DNA of 64,000 bases, from contig NZ_JAGHFX010000028.1 of assembly GCF_017888565.1 (NCBI RefSeq), forward strand, positions 1 to 64,000, read 5' to 3'. Below are positions 26,237 to 35,809 of the stretch, piece after piece (position 1 is the stretch's first letter; every line of letters begins with the position of its first letter). Made by a program: the position numbers and the translations under genes. The notes under the pieces are model-generated. The model saw nothing but the letters and a program-made list of their open reading frames with translations, was not told the origin of the DNA and ran no database searches. Source of the DNA: Clostridium sp. Its GTDB lineage: Bacteria; Bacillota; Clostridia; Clostridiales; Clostridiaceae.

Positions 26237-27973
26237 ATGACTAGAGTACTGAAATATGTTTCAAAATACAAGTCGATGCTAATAATTGGGACATTATCTA
26301 TGCTTGCAGTAATTGGAGTAGATTTATTTATACCATACTTGCAACAAATATTTATAGATGATGGAGTTATATCAGGAAACAACAATATAATAATAAAAGT
26401 TTTATTAGGAATGCTATTAATTACAATAGTAAAAGCTGTTTTTGGATATTTTAAAGAATTTCTTTATGATCTTTTAAGTGTAAGAGTTCATGAAGATATT
26501 AAAAATGATTTATTTAACCATATTCAAAAATTAGAATTTAAATATTTTGATAATATGAATACTGGGGAGTTAATGTCAAGAATAGGAGAAGATGTAGAAA
26601 ATATATGGCAAACAATAGGTTTTGGACTTAGATTATTTATAGAAAATATAATATACTTTGTAGTTTCTACAGTCATCTTATTCAAATTAAATTTCACCTT
26701 AGCTTTAGCTTGCTTTATCATAATGATACCAATAGGATTTATAGCAATAAAGCTAGAAAGTAAATTTGGAAAATCTTATGAAGAGATAAGTGATCAAACA
26801 GCTAAGATTAATACAACAGCTCAAGAAAATATAGCAGGAGTAAGATTGGTAAAAGCATTTTCAAGAGAAAAATATGAAATAACTAAATTTTTAAAGATGA
26901 ATAGAAGTTATTATGATTTAAATATGAAACAAGCTAAAATAATTGGTGACTTTTTCCCACCAATAGAATTTTTAACAAATATATCATTGGTTATAATGAT
27001 AGTTTTAGGTGGATACCTTGTTATGGAGGAGAATATAACTATAGGAGTTCTAGTAGCATTTAGTGGTTATATTTGGAATCTAATATGGCCTATGCGAATG
27101 TTAGGAGAATTAATAGATTTACTTTCTAGAAATAGTGCTTCAGCTAAAAAAATATTTGAAATAATGGATAGAGAGCCTGAAATTAAAAGTAATGAAAAAA
27201 GCTATAAAAATGATGACTTAAAAGGAGATATAACCTTTAATAACGTTAGCTTTAAATATAATGATGAATATGTTTTAAAGAATATAAATTTAAATATTAA
27301 AGCTGGAAATACAGTAGCTATAATGGGAACTACAGGTTCAGGTAAATCAACTTTAATTAATTTGATAGGAAGATATTATGATTTAAGTGAAGGAAGTATA
27401 CAAATAGATAATGTGGATATAAAAGACTATGATTTAGACTTTTTAAGAAAAAATATGTCTATAGTTCCACAAGATACATTTTTATTTTCAGATTCAATAA
27501 TTAATAATATAAAATTTAGTAATGAAAATGCAGAAAAAAAAGACGTTGAAAAAGCAGCCTTCTTAGCATGTGCCTTAGATTTTATAGAAGGACTAGAGGA
27601 AGGTTTATATACAGAAATAGGAGAAAGAGGACTAGGTTTATCAGGAGGACAAAAACAAAGAATATCAATAGCTAGAGCATTAGTAAGAAACGCTAAAGTT
27701 TTAATATTAGATGATTCTACATCTGCATTAGATATGGAAACAGAGCATGAATTATTAAAAAATCTATCAAAAAGAGATGTAAATAGTACAACATTTATTA
27801 TAGCGCATAGAATTTCTGCTGTAAAAAATGCAGATATAATAATTTATTTAGAAAATGGTGAAATAAAAGAAAAAGGGACTCATGAAGATCTGTTAAAGCG
27901 TAAGGGAAAGTACTTTGATATTTATTGCAACCAATTTAAAGACTTTAATGAAATAGAAGAGGAGGTGGTTTAG
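26237..27973 (+). CDS. ABC exporter half-transporter, degenerate catalytic site (BmrC-like)
   Basis: A 578-residue exporter subunit with six membrane helices (about 1-310) and a nucleotide-binding domain. Walker A is GTTGSGKST (near 363) and the signature is LSGGQ (near 467). Walker B reads LILDDSTSALD, with Asp in place of the catalytic Glu, and the H-loop is AHR. This is the noncanonical partner of a heterodimeric multidrug exporter such as BmrCD or TM287/288. AAAGGGGG precedes the ATG. It is one base from the next gene and sits behind an attenuator. Confidence 0.9.
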   Translation: MTRVLKYVSKYKSMLIIGTLSMLAVIGVDLFIPYLQQIFIDDGVISGNNNIIIKVLLGMLLITIVKAVFGYFKEFLYDLLSVRVHEDIKNDLFNHIQKLEFKYFDNMNTGELMSRIGEDVENIWQTIGFGLRLFIENIIYFVVSTVILFKLNFTLALACFIIMIPIGFIAIKLESKFGKSYEEISDQTAKINTTAQENIAGVRLVKAFSREKYEITKFLKMNRSYYDLNMKQAKIIGDFFPPIEFLTNISLVIMIVLGGYLVMEENITIGVLVAFSGYIWNLIWPMRMLGELIDLLSRNSASAKKIFEIMDREPEIKSNEKSYKNDDLKGDITFNNVSFKYNDEYVLKNINLNIKAGNTVAIMGTTGSGKSTLINLIGRYYDLSEGSIQIDNVDIKDYDLDFLRKNMSIVPQDTFLFSDSIINNIKFSNENAEKKDVEKAAFLACALDFIEGLEEGLYTEIGERGLGLSGGQKQRISIARALVRNAKVLILDDSTSALDMETEHELLKNLSKRDVNSTTFIIAHRISAVKNADIIIYLENGEIKEKGTHEDLLKRKGKYFDIYCNQFKDFNEIEEEVV

Positions 27974-27974
27974 G

Positions 27975-29765
27975 ATGGAAAACACAAATTTAATAAAAAA
28001 AGATGAAGAAGTAATAAGAAGAAGTAAAAGCGAAATAACAGTAAAGCTTTTAGAATATCTTAAACCTTATAAATTAAAATCCTTTATAGTTATACTACTT
28101 ATGATATTTGTTATGATATCTTCAATAGTTAATCCGTTGCTTTTAAAAATAGCAATAGATAAGTATGGAGTAAATAAGGATGTAAAAGGATTGATGTTAA
28201 TAGGAATAATATTAATAGTATTAAACCTACTTGCATGGGGGTTATCAAAAATTAGATGGAATATGATAACTTCAATAACTAATAATATTTTAGTAAATAT
28301 AAGACATGAATTATATAGTCATATACAATATTTATCATTCGATTTTTTTGATGGAAGACCCGTTGGAAAAATACTTTCAAGAGTAGTTTCAGATGTTAAT
28401 GCATTAAAAAATTTATTTTCTCAAAGTATACAATCTCTTATACCGCAATTATTAAATCTTTTATGTGTAGCTATTATTATGTTTTTTCTTAACTTCAAAC
28501 TAGCTTTAGCATCAGTAGCATTATTACCAGCACTAGGTATAGCTATGTTTTGCATTGAAATATATTCAAGAAGAAGGTGGGAAGTTTATAGAAATAAGAG
28601 ATCAAACTTAAATGGTTTTACTCATGAGGATTTTTCAGGTATAAAAATAGTACAAGGTTTTGCTAAAGAAAAAGGAACAGAAAATAATTTTAAATCAATG
28701 GTAAAGGAATTAAGTCAGTCTTTTGTAAAAGCTGTTATGTTAAATGATTTCTTTTGGCCTCTTGTAGAATTATCATGGGGAGCTGGTACTTTAGTAGTAT
28801 TTGCAGTTGGATATAAATTAGTTATAAATAACGAAATACAAATAGGAACATTAATAGCATTTTCAATGTATGTAGGAATGTTTTGGAGACCTATAATGAA
28901 TCTTTCAAGTTTCTATAATACTTTAATCACAAACTTTTCAGCAGCAGATAGAATATTTGATATTTTAGATATGAAGCCAGTAATAAAAAATGAAGAAAAT
29001 GCAAAGAAAATCGGAAAAATCCAAGGGGTTGTAGAATTTAAAGATGTTAATTTTTCTTATGATGAAAATACAAAAGTATTAAAAGATATAAACTTTAAAG
29101 TTAATAAAGGTGAAAAAATAGCATTAGTTGGAGCAACTGGTGCAGGAAAAACAACTATAGTTTCTTTATTAAGTAGATTTTATGATCCTACATCTGGAGA
29201 AGTTTTAGTAGATGGAAAAAATATAAAAAATGTAGATTTAGAATCTTTGAGAAGTCAAATGGGAATAATGCTTCAAGATACATTTTTATTTTCAACAACT
29301 ATAATGGAAAATATAAGATATGGAAGATTAGATGCAACTGATGAAGAAGTTATTAATGCAGCAAAAGCAGTTAATGCTCATGAATTTATTTTGAAATTAG
29401 AAAATGGATATAGCACAGAAGTAAATGAAAGAGGTACAAGATTATCATTAGGACAAAGGCAATTAGTATCCTTTGCAAGAGCATTACTTGCAAATCCTAG
29501 AATATTAATATTAGATGAAGCAACATCTAATATAGATACAGAAACAGAAAAACTCGTACAAGAAGGCATAGAAAAATTACTTCATGGAAGAACTTCCTTT
29601 GTTGTAGCACATAGGCTATCTACCATAAGAGATTGCGACAAAATTATGGTTATAAATGACGGAAGAATAGAAGAAGTAGGTAACCATAATGAATTACTAA
29701 ATAATAAAGGTAGCTACTATGACTTATACATGACACAGTATAAGTTCTTAAATGAAGGAGCATAG
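27975..29765 (+). CDS. ABC exporter half-transporter, catalytic partner (BmrD-like)
   Basis: A 596-residue partner subunit with six membrane helices (about 30-330) and a nucleotide-binding domain. Walker A is GATGAGKTT (near 386) and Walker B is LILDEATSNID with the catalytic Glu. The signature is LSLGQ instead of LSGGQ. That deviation pairs with the Walker B Asp of the other subunit, so one composite site is degenerate and one is canonical, as known for BmrCD-type heterodimers. GGAGGTGG in the end of the upstream gene is its ribosome-binding site. Confidence 0.9.
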   Translation: MENTNLIKKDEEVIRRSKSEITVKLLEYLKPYKLKSFIVILLMIFVMISSIVNPLLLKIAIDKYGVNKDVKGLMLIGIILIVLNLLAWGLSKIRWNMITSITNNILVNIRHELYSHIQYLSFDFFDGRPVGKILSRVVSDVNALKNLFSQSIQSLIPQLLNLLCVAIIMFFLNFKLALASVALLPALGIAMFCIEIYSRRRWEVYRNKRSNLNGFTHEDFSGIKIVQGFAKEKGTENNFKSMVKELSQSFVKAVMLNDFFWPLVELSWGAGTLVVFAVGYKLVINNEIQIGTLIAFSMYVGMFWRPIMNLSSFYNTLITNFSAADRIFDILDMKPVIKNEENAKKIGKIQGVVEFKDVNFSYDENTKVLKDINFKVNKGEKIALVGATGAGKTTIVSLLSRFYDPTSGEVLVDGKNIKNVDLESLRSQMGIMLQDTFLFSTTIMENIRYGRLDATDEEVINAAKAVNAHEFILKLENGYSTEVNERGTRLSLGQRQLVSFARALLANPRILILDEATSNIDTETEKLVQEGIEKLLHGRTSFVVAHRLSTIRDCDKIMVINDGRIEEVGNHNELLNNKGSYYDLYMTQYKFLNEGA

Positions 29766-29775
29766 ATGAATTGAC

Positions 29776-29803
29776 AAGCTAAGTGTTACACTTAGCTTTT
29801 TTT
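29776..29803 (+). terminator. Terminator after ABC pair
   Basis: AAGCTAAGT (29776-29784) pairs with ACTTAGCTT (29790-29798), followed by T residues. Confidence 0.9.
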
Positions 29804-29996
29804 CGTTAAATCTATCTAAAGGTGTCTTTGAACTATTATTTAAATAATTTTTATCTTATTGAGGAAGAGAATTTCTTTAATATAATAGTATATAGTCACG
29901 TTTTTTTATTAGCGTCTGTTTAAAAATAATGTTGATATTGGACTCTAAGAAAAATGGATAGTCTAATCTGTCCACTTCTAATTTCTAATATATTAA

Positions 29997-30119
29997 ATAA
30001 ATGCTAAAGGCATTGACTGTTTTGAGTATTTATCAATATATGAATACGAGTAATATGCCTATTGATAAACATATAAATAGGTAAACAGTTTATTTTTAAA
30101 TTATAGAACTAGCATTTAT
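29997..30119. repeat. Palindromic intergenic element
   Basis: Nested inverted blocks: ATAAATGCTA (29997-30006) with TAGCATTTAT (30110-30119), GACTGTTT (30014-30021) with AAACAGTT (30083-30090), and TTTATCAATA (30029-30038) with TATTGATAAA (30060-30069). It would fold into one long hairpin. The surrounding gap 29804-30264 holds no gene. Confidence 0.65.
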
Positions 30120-30264
30120 GAGAAATCTAATGGTAGAGTACTGGAAATATATGTTGCAATTTATTTATAATTTCAAAAGCAAGATAAAAAATATATTTTT
30201 AAAGGAGAAAGATTTTCAAGAAAATTAAACAATTAAATTGTTTAGAATATGAAAGGAGTATATT

Positions 30265-30506
30265 ATGAGAATTTTAACTAAAATAATGTTTTCTGTATTG
30301 ATTTACATTTCAACGGCACTCCTTAGTACATTTGAAGTTATACCAGATAGTATCGTATGTTTATAATATTTTTTACTCAAGCTATATTTTTCTTTTATGA
30401 TTCTTATGCTTTTTATAATGAAGATAAGAAGCTATTTAAAAACAGTATAGTTTCAGCATTTATTATGACAATACTTTCATTTACAGGATTCATATTCAAT
30501 AAGTGA
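30265..30506 (+). pseudogene. Frameshifted small membrane protein
   Basis: The first frame (MRILTKIMFSVLIYISTALL onward, AAAGGAG before the ATG) stops at about 30366. A one-base shift opens a second frame that continues through a hydrophobic stretch (QAIFFFYDSYAFYNEDKKLF) to a TGA at 30504. Joined, the two give about 80 residues with three hydrophobic segments. A single frameshift in a once-intact gene is the simplest reading. The family is unknown. Confidence 0.5.
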
Positions 30507-30516
30507 AGACATAAAA

Positions 30517-30562
30517 AAAGAACTCTAATTTAGGATTTTCTAAATTAAAGTTCTTTTTATTT
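30517..30562. terminator. Bidirectional terminator
   Basis: AAAGAACTCTAATTTAG (30517-30533) pairs with CTAAATTAAAGTTCTTT (30540-30556), with one mismatch. A/T tracts lie on both sides, between converging genes. Confidence 0.8.
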
Positions 30563-30600
30563 CCAGCTATTACTGCCGCTATAGCACCTAGAGTGTACTT

Positions 30601-31233
30601 TTAAATATTATTAAAATATTTAAAAACACCAGCATATCTCCATTCAGTTAATCCATTCTCTTCGATAATTCCGAAAGGTTGAATTTGGTCAATTGAACTA
30701 CTTCCTTTAATAGTTCATAAAGGATCAATATGCGTGCTTAGTTCATTTTTTATATTTATTTCGGGTGGGTAATTAACTGCTGTACTTAACTCAACAATCT
30801 CAATATTTTTTCTATCATTAGTATTAGTTTCAATAATCATTTCACAATTACTTACAGTTGTTTCAATTTCAGATTGCAACTCATATATTCCTTCTTCATT
30901 TTTAACCAATACCTCACTGCTAACTTCTGTTAAATTCTCATTTAAGGATTCAACAACTTTAAACTCTTTGCCATTTTCTGTATAAGTATACACTAAATTA
31001 TCTAAATCTGAACTGAGAATATTAATATTTGCTCTAGTATTAGTGCTACCTACATAATTAGTTGCTGCATATACTGTTTTTCTACTAGATGACGAAATGC
31101 TTACTACCGTAAGGAAGATAAGACTACTAAGAAATAATGATGTCCCCTTTAAAAACTTTTTTAATTTATTTATTATATGTAGTTCCAATATTAAAAATGA
31201 ATTGCATATCTAAAATAATACTTGCACATACAT
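30601..31233 (-). pseudogene. Secreted protein gene with in-frame stops
   Basis: The open part (30715-31188) encodes a signal-peptide-like N-terminus (KFLKGTSLFLSSLIFLTVV) and a secreted domain with NLVYTYTENGKEFKVVES and EIETTVSNCEMIIET. It ends in a TGA at 30715-30717, but the same frame continues for 36 coding-like codons (TIKGSSSIDQIQPFGIIEEN onward, then EWRYAGVFKYFNNI) to TAA at 30601. Upstream, AGAAGGA and an ATG at 31233 are also in frame but blocked by TAG after seven codons. The secreted domain reminds me of geobacillin-26-like bacteriocins, but weakly. Confidence 0.6.
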
Positions 31234-31420
31234 ATATTTCTCCTTCTAAATAATAACTCTCAACTTCACAAAATTTTATTTTGCCTTTTGGATATGAACT
31301 CATACCCATAGGAATTGTTTTTATATCAATAAATATAATTATATTAGTAGATAAGAAAGTATAAGGCTGATATAATGTTTCTTGAAATCTTTATAAAAGA
31401 GTATAGTAAGGAGTTATTTT

Positions 31421-32380
31421 ATGAAATATTATTTAGCGCCAATGGAAGGGATTACTGGATTTATATATAGAAATACATATAAAAAGTTTTTTGATAATAT
31501 TGATAAGTACTTTACACCGTTTATTGTTCCAACTAGCAGTAAAAGCTTTAAGACTAAGGAGCTGAGGGATATTTTACCTGAAAATAATAAAGGGATAAAT
31601 ATAGTTCCTCAAATACTTACTAATGATTCAGAAGGCTTTATAAATACAGCTAGAAAGCTACAACAATTAGGTTATGATGAAATTAATTTGAATTTAGGTT
31701 GCCCTTCAGGAACAGTTGTTTCAAAAAGTAGAGGATCTGGATTTTTAGCTAAAAGAGAAGAGCTTGATAAATTTTTAGATGAAATATATAAAATAGATGA
31801 TATGAAAATTTCGATAAAAACTAGAATAGGAAAAGATAGACCAGAAGAGTTTTATGAATTAATAAAAATTTATAATAAATATCCTTTAGAAGAATTAATC
31901 ATTCATCCAAGAACTAGAGAAGATTTTTATGGGAATAAGCCTAATTTAGAAGTATTTAAAGATGCGTTAACATTAAGTAATAATCAAGTATGCTATAATG
32001 GAGATATTTTTACATTAGAAGATTATAATAACTTATCAAAAGAATTCCCAGAATTAAATACAATAATGTTAGGAAGAGGAGTACTAGCAAATCTGGGACT
32101 AATTAATGAAATTAAAAGTAATACAAATTTAAATAAAGAAGTATTAAAAGAGTTCCATGATGGAATATTTAATGATTATAGAGATATATTTAAAGACGAT
32201 AATATTGCAATTTATCGAATGAAAGAGTTATGGGGATACATGATATACATATTTTCAGACAATAAAAAATACGCTAAAAAAATAAAGAAATCACAAAAGG
32301 TAGAAGATTATAATGAAGCAGTTTCAAGTTTATTCAATGAACAAGAAATTGTAAAAGGAGCAGGGCTGTTTAGTAATTAG
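31421..32380 (+). CDS. dus: tRNA-dihydrouridine synthase
   Basis: A 319-residue flavoenzyme that reduces uridine in tRNA D-loops. It begins MKYYLAPMEGITGFIYRNTY, where APMEGIT is the Dus signature. NLGCPSGTVVSKSRGSG carries the catalytic Cys, and KTRIG and IIHPRTR follow. TAAGGAG precedes the ATG. It is shorter at the C-terminus than DusB and closest in style to clostridial Dus of this length. It stands alone, followed by two palindromic elements. Confidence 0.92.
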   Translation: MKYYLAPMEGITGFIYRNTYKKFFDNIDKYFTPFIVPTSSKSFKTKELRDILPENNKGINIVPQILTNDSEGFINTARKLQQLGYDEINLNLGCPSGTVVSKSRGSGFLAKREELDKFLDEIYKIDDMKISIKTRIGKDRPEEFYELIKIYNKYPLEELIIHPRTREDFYGNKPNLEVFKDALTLSNNQVCYNGDIFTLEDYNNLSKEFPELNTIMLGRGVLANLGLINEIKSNTNLNKEVLKEFHDGIFNDYRDIFKDDNIAIYRMKELWGYMIYIFSDNKKYAKKIKKSQKVEDYNEAVSSLFNEQEIVKGAGLFSN

Positions 32381-32381
32381 T

Positions 32382-32444
32382 ATAAAGGCTACGATAAATG
32401 TATATGCTTATTCCACATATGCTATTTATCGTAGCCATCTTATA
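32382..32444. repeat. Short palindromic element with shared terminus
   Basis: GGCTACGATAAAT near 32387-32399 pairs with the inverse ending GTAGCC at 32436. Its terminus ATAAAGGCTACGATAA is identical to that of the element at 15201-15416, so the two share terminal inverted repeats. It may also terminate dus. Confidence 0.7.
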
Positions 32445-32460
32445 TTAAACATCTAAATTA

Positions 32461-32590
32461 ATAATGAAAAGAAAGAATTAAGGTGAAAAATCCTTATGGG
32501 ATTTTTGGGGAAATTAATTTTAGAACAGTTCACCAAAGCTTAACTATCACATTAATTCTTTCATTTTTTATTCCTTAACTTTTTCATTAT
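32461..32590. repeat. Palindromic element (family C)
   Basis: ATAATGAAAA (32461-32470) is the exact inverse of TTTTCATTAT (32581-32590), and GAATTAAGG pairs with the CCTTAACT side. The inner hairpin AAAATCCTTATGGGATTTTT matches that of the 7690-7833 element almost base for base. Confidence 0.7.
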
Positions 32591-32627
32591 AATTCAGCGA
32601 AGATGAATTATTACCTCAATTCTTTCA

Positions 32628-32981
32628 CTATCCTTTAGGTTTGAATATTAGTGCACCAAAGAAACCAAATATTATTGCAGCAGAAACACCTCCACTTACT
32701 GTCTTTAGCATACCAGTAAATATTCCTACAAATCCTGTTTGTTGAGCTTCATTTATAGCTGCTGTTACAAGGGTATTTCCAAAACTACTTATAGGAACAA
32801 ATGCTCCAGCACCAGCAAATTTAACTAGAGGATCATATAAGCCAAACCCTCCTAAAATTGCACCAATTACTACTAATGTACAAGTAGTATGTGCAGGAGT
32901 GATTTTTAAAGTGTCCATTATAAGTTGACCAATAACACAAATTATACCACCTATTATAAATGCAAAAATAAATTTTTCCAT
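32628..32981 (-). CDS. spoVAE: Stage V sporulation protein AE
   Basis: A 117-residue protein with three or four membrane helices and the SpoVAE motifs ICVIGQLIMDTLKITPAHTT and GAGAFVPISSFGNTL. It is part of the forespore membrane channel that moves Ca-dipicolinate into the developing spore. GAAGGTG precedes the ATG. It is last in the minus-strand spoVA cluster and 22 bases after spoVAD. Confidence 0.93.
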   Translation of the reverse strand: MEKFIFAFIIGGIICVIGQLIMDTLKITPAHTTCTLVVIGAILGGFGLYDPLVKFAGAGAFVPISSFGNTLVTAAINEAQQTGFVGIFTGMLKTVSGGVSAAIIFGFFGALIFKPKG

Positions 32982-33003
32982 AAATTAAATCACACCTTCT
33001 TTT

Positions 33004-34005
33004 TTACATTTCTATAGAAACAGCATGAGCAACACAAGGGATGCTTTCCTTTTGTTGAAAGGAGATTGGAGACATTAGAGCACCTGTTGCAACAACTAGT
33101 ATCTTTTTTAATTCTCCTTTACGCATGCGATTAAGTAAATGTCCATAAGTTACAGTAGCAGAACAACCACATCCACTTCCACCTGCAAAACTAGGTTGTT
33201 CTTTTGTATATATTAAAAGTCCACAGTCTGTAAATATATCTATTGGCATATCTATATTATGTTTTTCAAATAAAGCATTAGCAATTTCATGCCCAACTTT
33301 TCCTAAATCACCAGTGGCAATAAGATCATAATGTGAAGCATCAATATTTAAATCTCTAAAGTGAGCTTCAATAGTATCTACAGCTGCTGGAGCCATAGCT
33401 GCGCCAACATTGTATGGGTCCGAAATACCCATATCAACAACTCTTCCTATAGTAGCAGAAGTTACTTTTGGACCATTTCCTTTTTGTGCAAGTACTGCTG
33501 CACCAGCACCAGTTACTGTCCATTGAGCAGTAGGTGGTCTTTGCACGCCGTATTCTGTAGGATATCTAAATTGTTTTTCAGCAGCAGCATTATGACTACT
33601 TGCAGCTGTCACAACATATTTTGCAGCTTTGCTATCTAGAAGTTGAGCTGCTAATGCTAAACCTTCCATAGAGCTAGAGCAAGCACCAAAGATTCCTAAA
33701 TAGGGGATTCCTAACGTTCTTGCAGTAAAGCTACTAGAAATAATTTGATTCATTAAGTCTCCACTAAAGAAGAAATTGATATCTTCTTTTTGTAAATTTG
33801 CTTTTTGTATTGCTCTTTGACAAGCATGTTCTAGAAGAGCTTTTTCTGCTTTTTCATAGCTATCTTGACCAAGCCATAAATCCTCAGTAAGTATATCGAA
33901 ATCATCAGCTAAAGCACCATTGGCTTCGAATGGGCCACCAACGGCTGCAGAAGCCAATATAGTAGGTTTAGAATCAAAAATCCAAGATTGATGCCCTTTA
34001 AGCAT
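33004..34005 (-). CDS. spoVAD: Stage V sporulation protein AD
   Basis: A 333-residue soluble thiolase-fold protein that binds dipicolinate and docks on the SpoVAC/AE membrane channel. Characteristic sequences are GHQSWIFDSKPTILASAAVGG, FGACSSSMEGLALAAQ and CGCSATVTYG. Its ATG immediately follows the spoVAC stop (TAAATG), with GGGGGCG as the ribosome-binding site, so the genes are coupled. Confidence 0.95.
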   Translation of the reverse strand: MLKGHQSWIFDSKPTILASAAVGGPFEANGALADDFDILTEDLWLGQDSYEKAEKALLEHACQRAIQKANLQKEDINFFFSGDLMNQIISSSFTARTLGIPYLGIFGACSSSMEGLALAAQLLDSKAAKYVVTAASSHNAAAEKQFRYPTEYGVQRPPTAQWTVTGAGAAVLAQKGNGPKVTSATIGRVVDMGISDPYNVGAAMAPAAVDTIEAHFRDLNIDASHYDLIATGDLGKVGHEIANALFEKHNIDMPIDIFTDCGLLIYTKEQPSFAGGSGCGCSATVTYGHLLNRMRKGELKKILVVATGALMSPISFQQKESIPCVAHAVSIEM

Positions 34006-34485
34006 TTACATCGCCCCCAACCATATTATTATCATTTTTATCGTTGCAACTATAAAAGCAGAGAAAACTCCATAAACAACAATTGCACCTGCAAGACTAA
34101 ACATATTACCAGCTACTCCAAGAACAAAACCTTCACTTTTATGTTCAATTGAAGCAGATGCTATAGAGTTAGCAAATCCTGTAATTGGAACAGCAGTTCC
34201 ACATCCAGCCCATTGGCTAAGATGATCATAAATACCAAGACCGGTAAACAGAGCTGCAAAAAAGATTAAAGCTATATATGTAGGAGCCATTGAGGTTTTT
34301 TCATCGAAACTAAAATAGTTCATAAATATCCATTGAAACCCTTGACCAATTGTGCATATTGCTCCACCTACAAGGAATGCTCTAGCACAGTTTTTTAGAA
34401 TAGGTCTTTTAGGTTCTATACTTTTTACCAATGCATCATATTGCTGCTGAGATGTAGTCATTTTTTTCTTTTTCATATTTGACAT
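34006..34485 (-). CDS. spoVAC: Stage V sporulation protein AC
   Basis: A 159-residue membrane protein with about four helices and a charged N-terminus, including the family signature FLVGGAICTIGQGFQ. SpoVAC forms the mechanosensitive-type channel for dipicolinate. The ATG at 34485 is preceded by AAGGTG at six bases; the GTG at 34494 lies inside that site and is rejected. It resembles SpoVAE in its N-terminal membrane region, as is normal for this family. Confidence 0.95.
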   Translation of the reverse strand: MSNMKKKKMTTSQQQYDALVKSIEPKRPILKNCARAFLVGGAICTIGQGFQWIFMNYFSFDEKTSMAPTYIALIFFAALFTGLGIYDHLSQWAGCGTAVPITGFANSIASASIEHKSEGFVLGVAGNMFSLAGAIVVYGVFSAFIVATIKMIIIWLGAM

Positions 34486-34497
34486 ATATTTCACCTT

Positions 34498-35358
34498 CTA
34501 ACGTAATAAATATGGTTCTAATTTTGCTAGAATTTGTTCTAACTTTTTTGCATCTTTTAAATACATATTTTTTGCATCTTTATTGTCAGTATCTAAATAA
34601 AATGACATAAGATCTGATTGACTTTTTTGCAGGCTTGCATAAAGCATTTCTTTAATTTCAGTTTTAGGAACTTGTATCATATCATCAAAAAGATCCACAT
34701 ATAAGTCTCCAGATGAATCTACTTGCCCAAGAAAAACATTTTCAAGGGAAACGCCTTTGATTTCTAGTTGGGTTGTAAGCCAGCCCTGATTTAGACCAGC
34801 GTTAGTAAGGCCTTCATTTAATATATTTCCGTCTAAAATAACTGTTTGAGGTTCTGTTTTAGGAGCTACTTTTTTTCCTAAATCATATGAAGTAACAGGC
34901 TTTTTATCAGCTTTCAAACTAACGTTTATGTCTCCATTAGTTTCCATAACAGCAAATTCTACATCAGCTAAATTAAATGCTTTTTTAGAACGAAGTTGTT
35001 GCAGAAATTCCTGACCTGTAATTCTTTCCTTAGACAAGTTATCTTCCATTATTTTTCCGTTTTTAATTAACACTCTTTCTTTACCATGGATTACGTTATA
35101 AATAGATTTACTCTTCATTGAAGTATAGTCTAAGATAAGGGGCATTAATGCCCAAACAGCTAATGGGATTAATCCAAAATAAAAATTGTCAATTAAATTT
35201 AAAGAAAGTAAAGAAATTATAATAGCTATTGAAGCATAGGAAATAAAATCAAAGGGAGTAGCTCTAGCTAAGGTTTTCTTTTTGATGTATCTTGTTATGA
35301 CTAATGCTAAAAAAAATAAAATTATTGATTTAAACAATATTATTAACCAAGAACTCAT
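34498..35358 (-). CDS. DUF421-DUF1657 membrane protein (2Duf-like)
   Basis: A 286-residue protein. Three membrane helices (about 5-80) and a cytoplasmic alpha/beta domain (about 85-215) match the YetF/DUF421 family (ATPFDFISYASIAIIIS, VLIKNGKI). The last 60 residues (YASLQKSQSDLMSFYLDTDN onward) match DUF1657, the same domain as its two small neighbours. This two-domain fusion is the 2Duf protein of the spoVA2mob operon, which raises spore wet-heat resistance in Bacillus. ATG 35358 is chosen because the GTG at 35370 falls within the GAGGTG site. Confidence 0.85.
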   Translation of the reverse strand: MSSWLIILFKSIILFFLALVITRYIKKKTLARATPFDFISYASIAIIISLLSLNLIDNFYFGLIPLAVWALMPLILDYTSMKSKSIYNVIHGKERVLIKNGKIMEDNLSKERITGQEFLQQLRSKKAFNLADVEFAVMETNGDINVSLKADKKPVTSYDLGKKVAPKTEPQTVILDGNILNEGLTNAGLNQGWLTTQLEIKGVSLENVFLGQVDSSGDLYVDLFDDMIQVPKTEIKEMLYASLQKSQSDLMSFYLDTDNKDAKNMYLKDAKKLEQILAKLEPYLLR

Positions 35359-35370
35359 ATTCCACCTCAC

Positions 35371-35577
35371 TTAGTTACCTTTATATTGGGGTTCTTCAAA
35401 CTCCATAACGCCTATTCTTTTTTCTAAATCGGTTTTTATTATATTTATCTCTTTAGATGCTTCATTATAGATATTTCTAGATTTTTCATCACGTTCTTGT
35501 AGTGAATACATTTCTAAAGTAGATTCAGCTCCTTTTAATGTAGCTAGTGTTTGCTTTACCTTGGAAATAGCAGTCAT
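35371..35577 (-). CDS. DUF1657 small protein
   Basis: A 68-residue helical protein (MTAISKVKQTLATLKGAEST onward, ending EEPQYKGN), a member of DUF1657, typical of spoVA2mob-type operons. AAAGGAGG lies seven bases before the ATG. An upstream in-frame start at 35655 gives no family-like sequence and is rejected. It heads the minus-strand spore cluster, followed after 12 bases by the 2Duf-like gene. Confidence 0.85.
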   Translation of the reverse strand: MTAISKVKQTLATLKGAESTLEMYSLQERDEKSRNIYNEASKEINIIKTDLEKRIGVMEFEEPQYKGN

Positions 35578-35809
35578 ATAAAAGCCTCCTTTACGTTTAT
35601 TAAAATCTTTCTCATTTACTTTAACCAGTAATACTAGTTTTAATTCACTTCTCAATATAAATATTTGAGTAAATTATAAAAAGGATTATTAAGTATAGAT
35701 TAGGATGAAAAGGAATATATTTCATCATAAAAAGAATATTTAAATTGAATATTAACCTTGATAATGAACAAAATAAAGTTGCGATACAAAATATAAAGGA
35801 GGAAATAAT

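Noticed and set aside
33361-33639. 92-residue plus-strand frame within spoVAD
   Set aside because: Antisense shadow of a well-supported gene, composed of a serine- and cysteine-rich translation with no likeness to a protein family.
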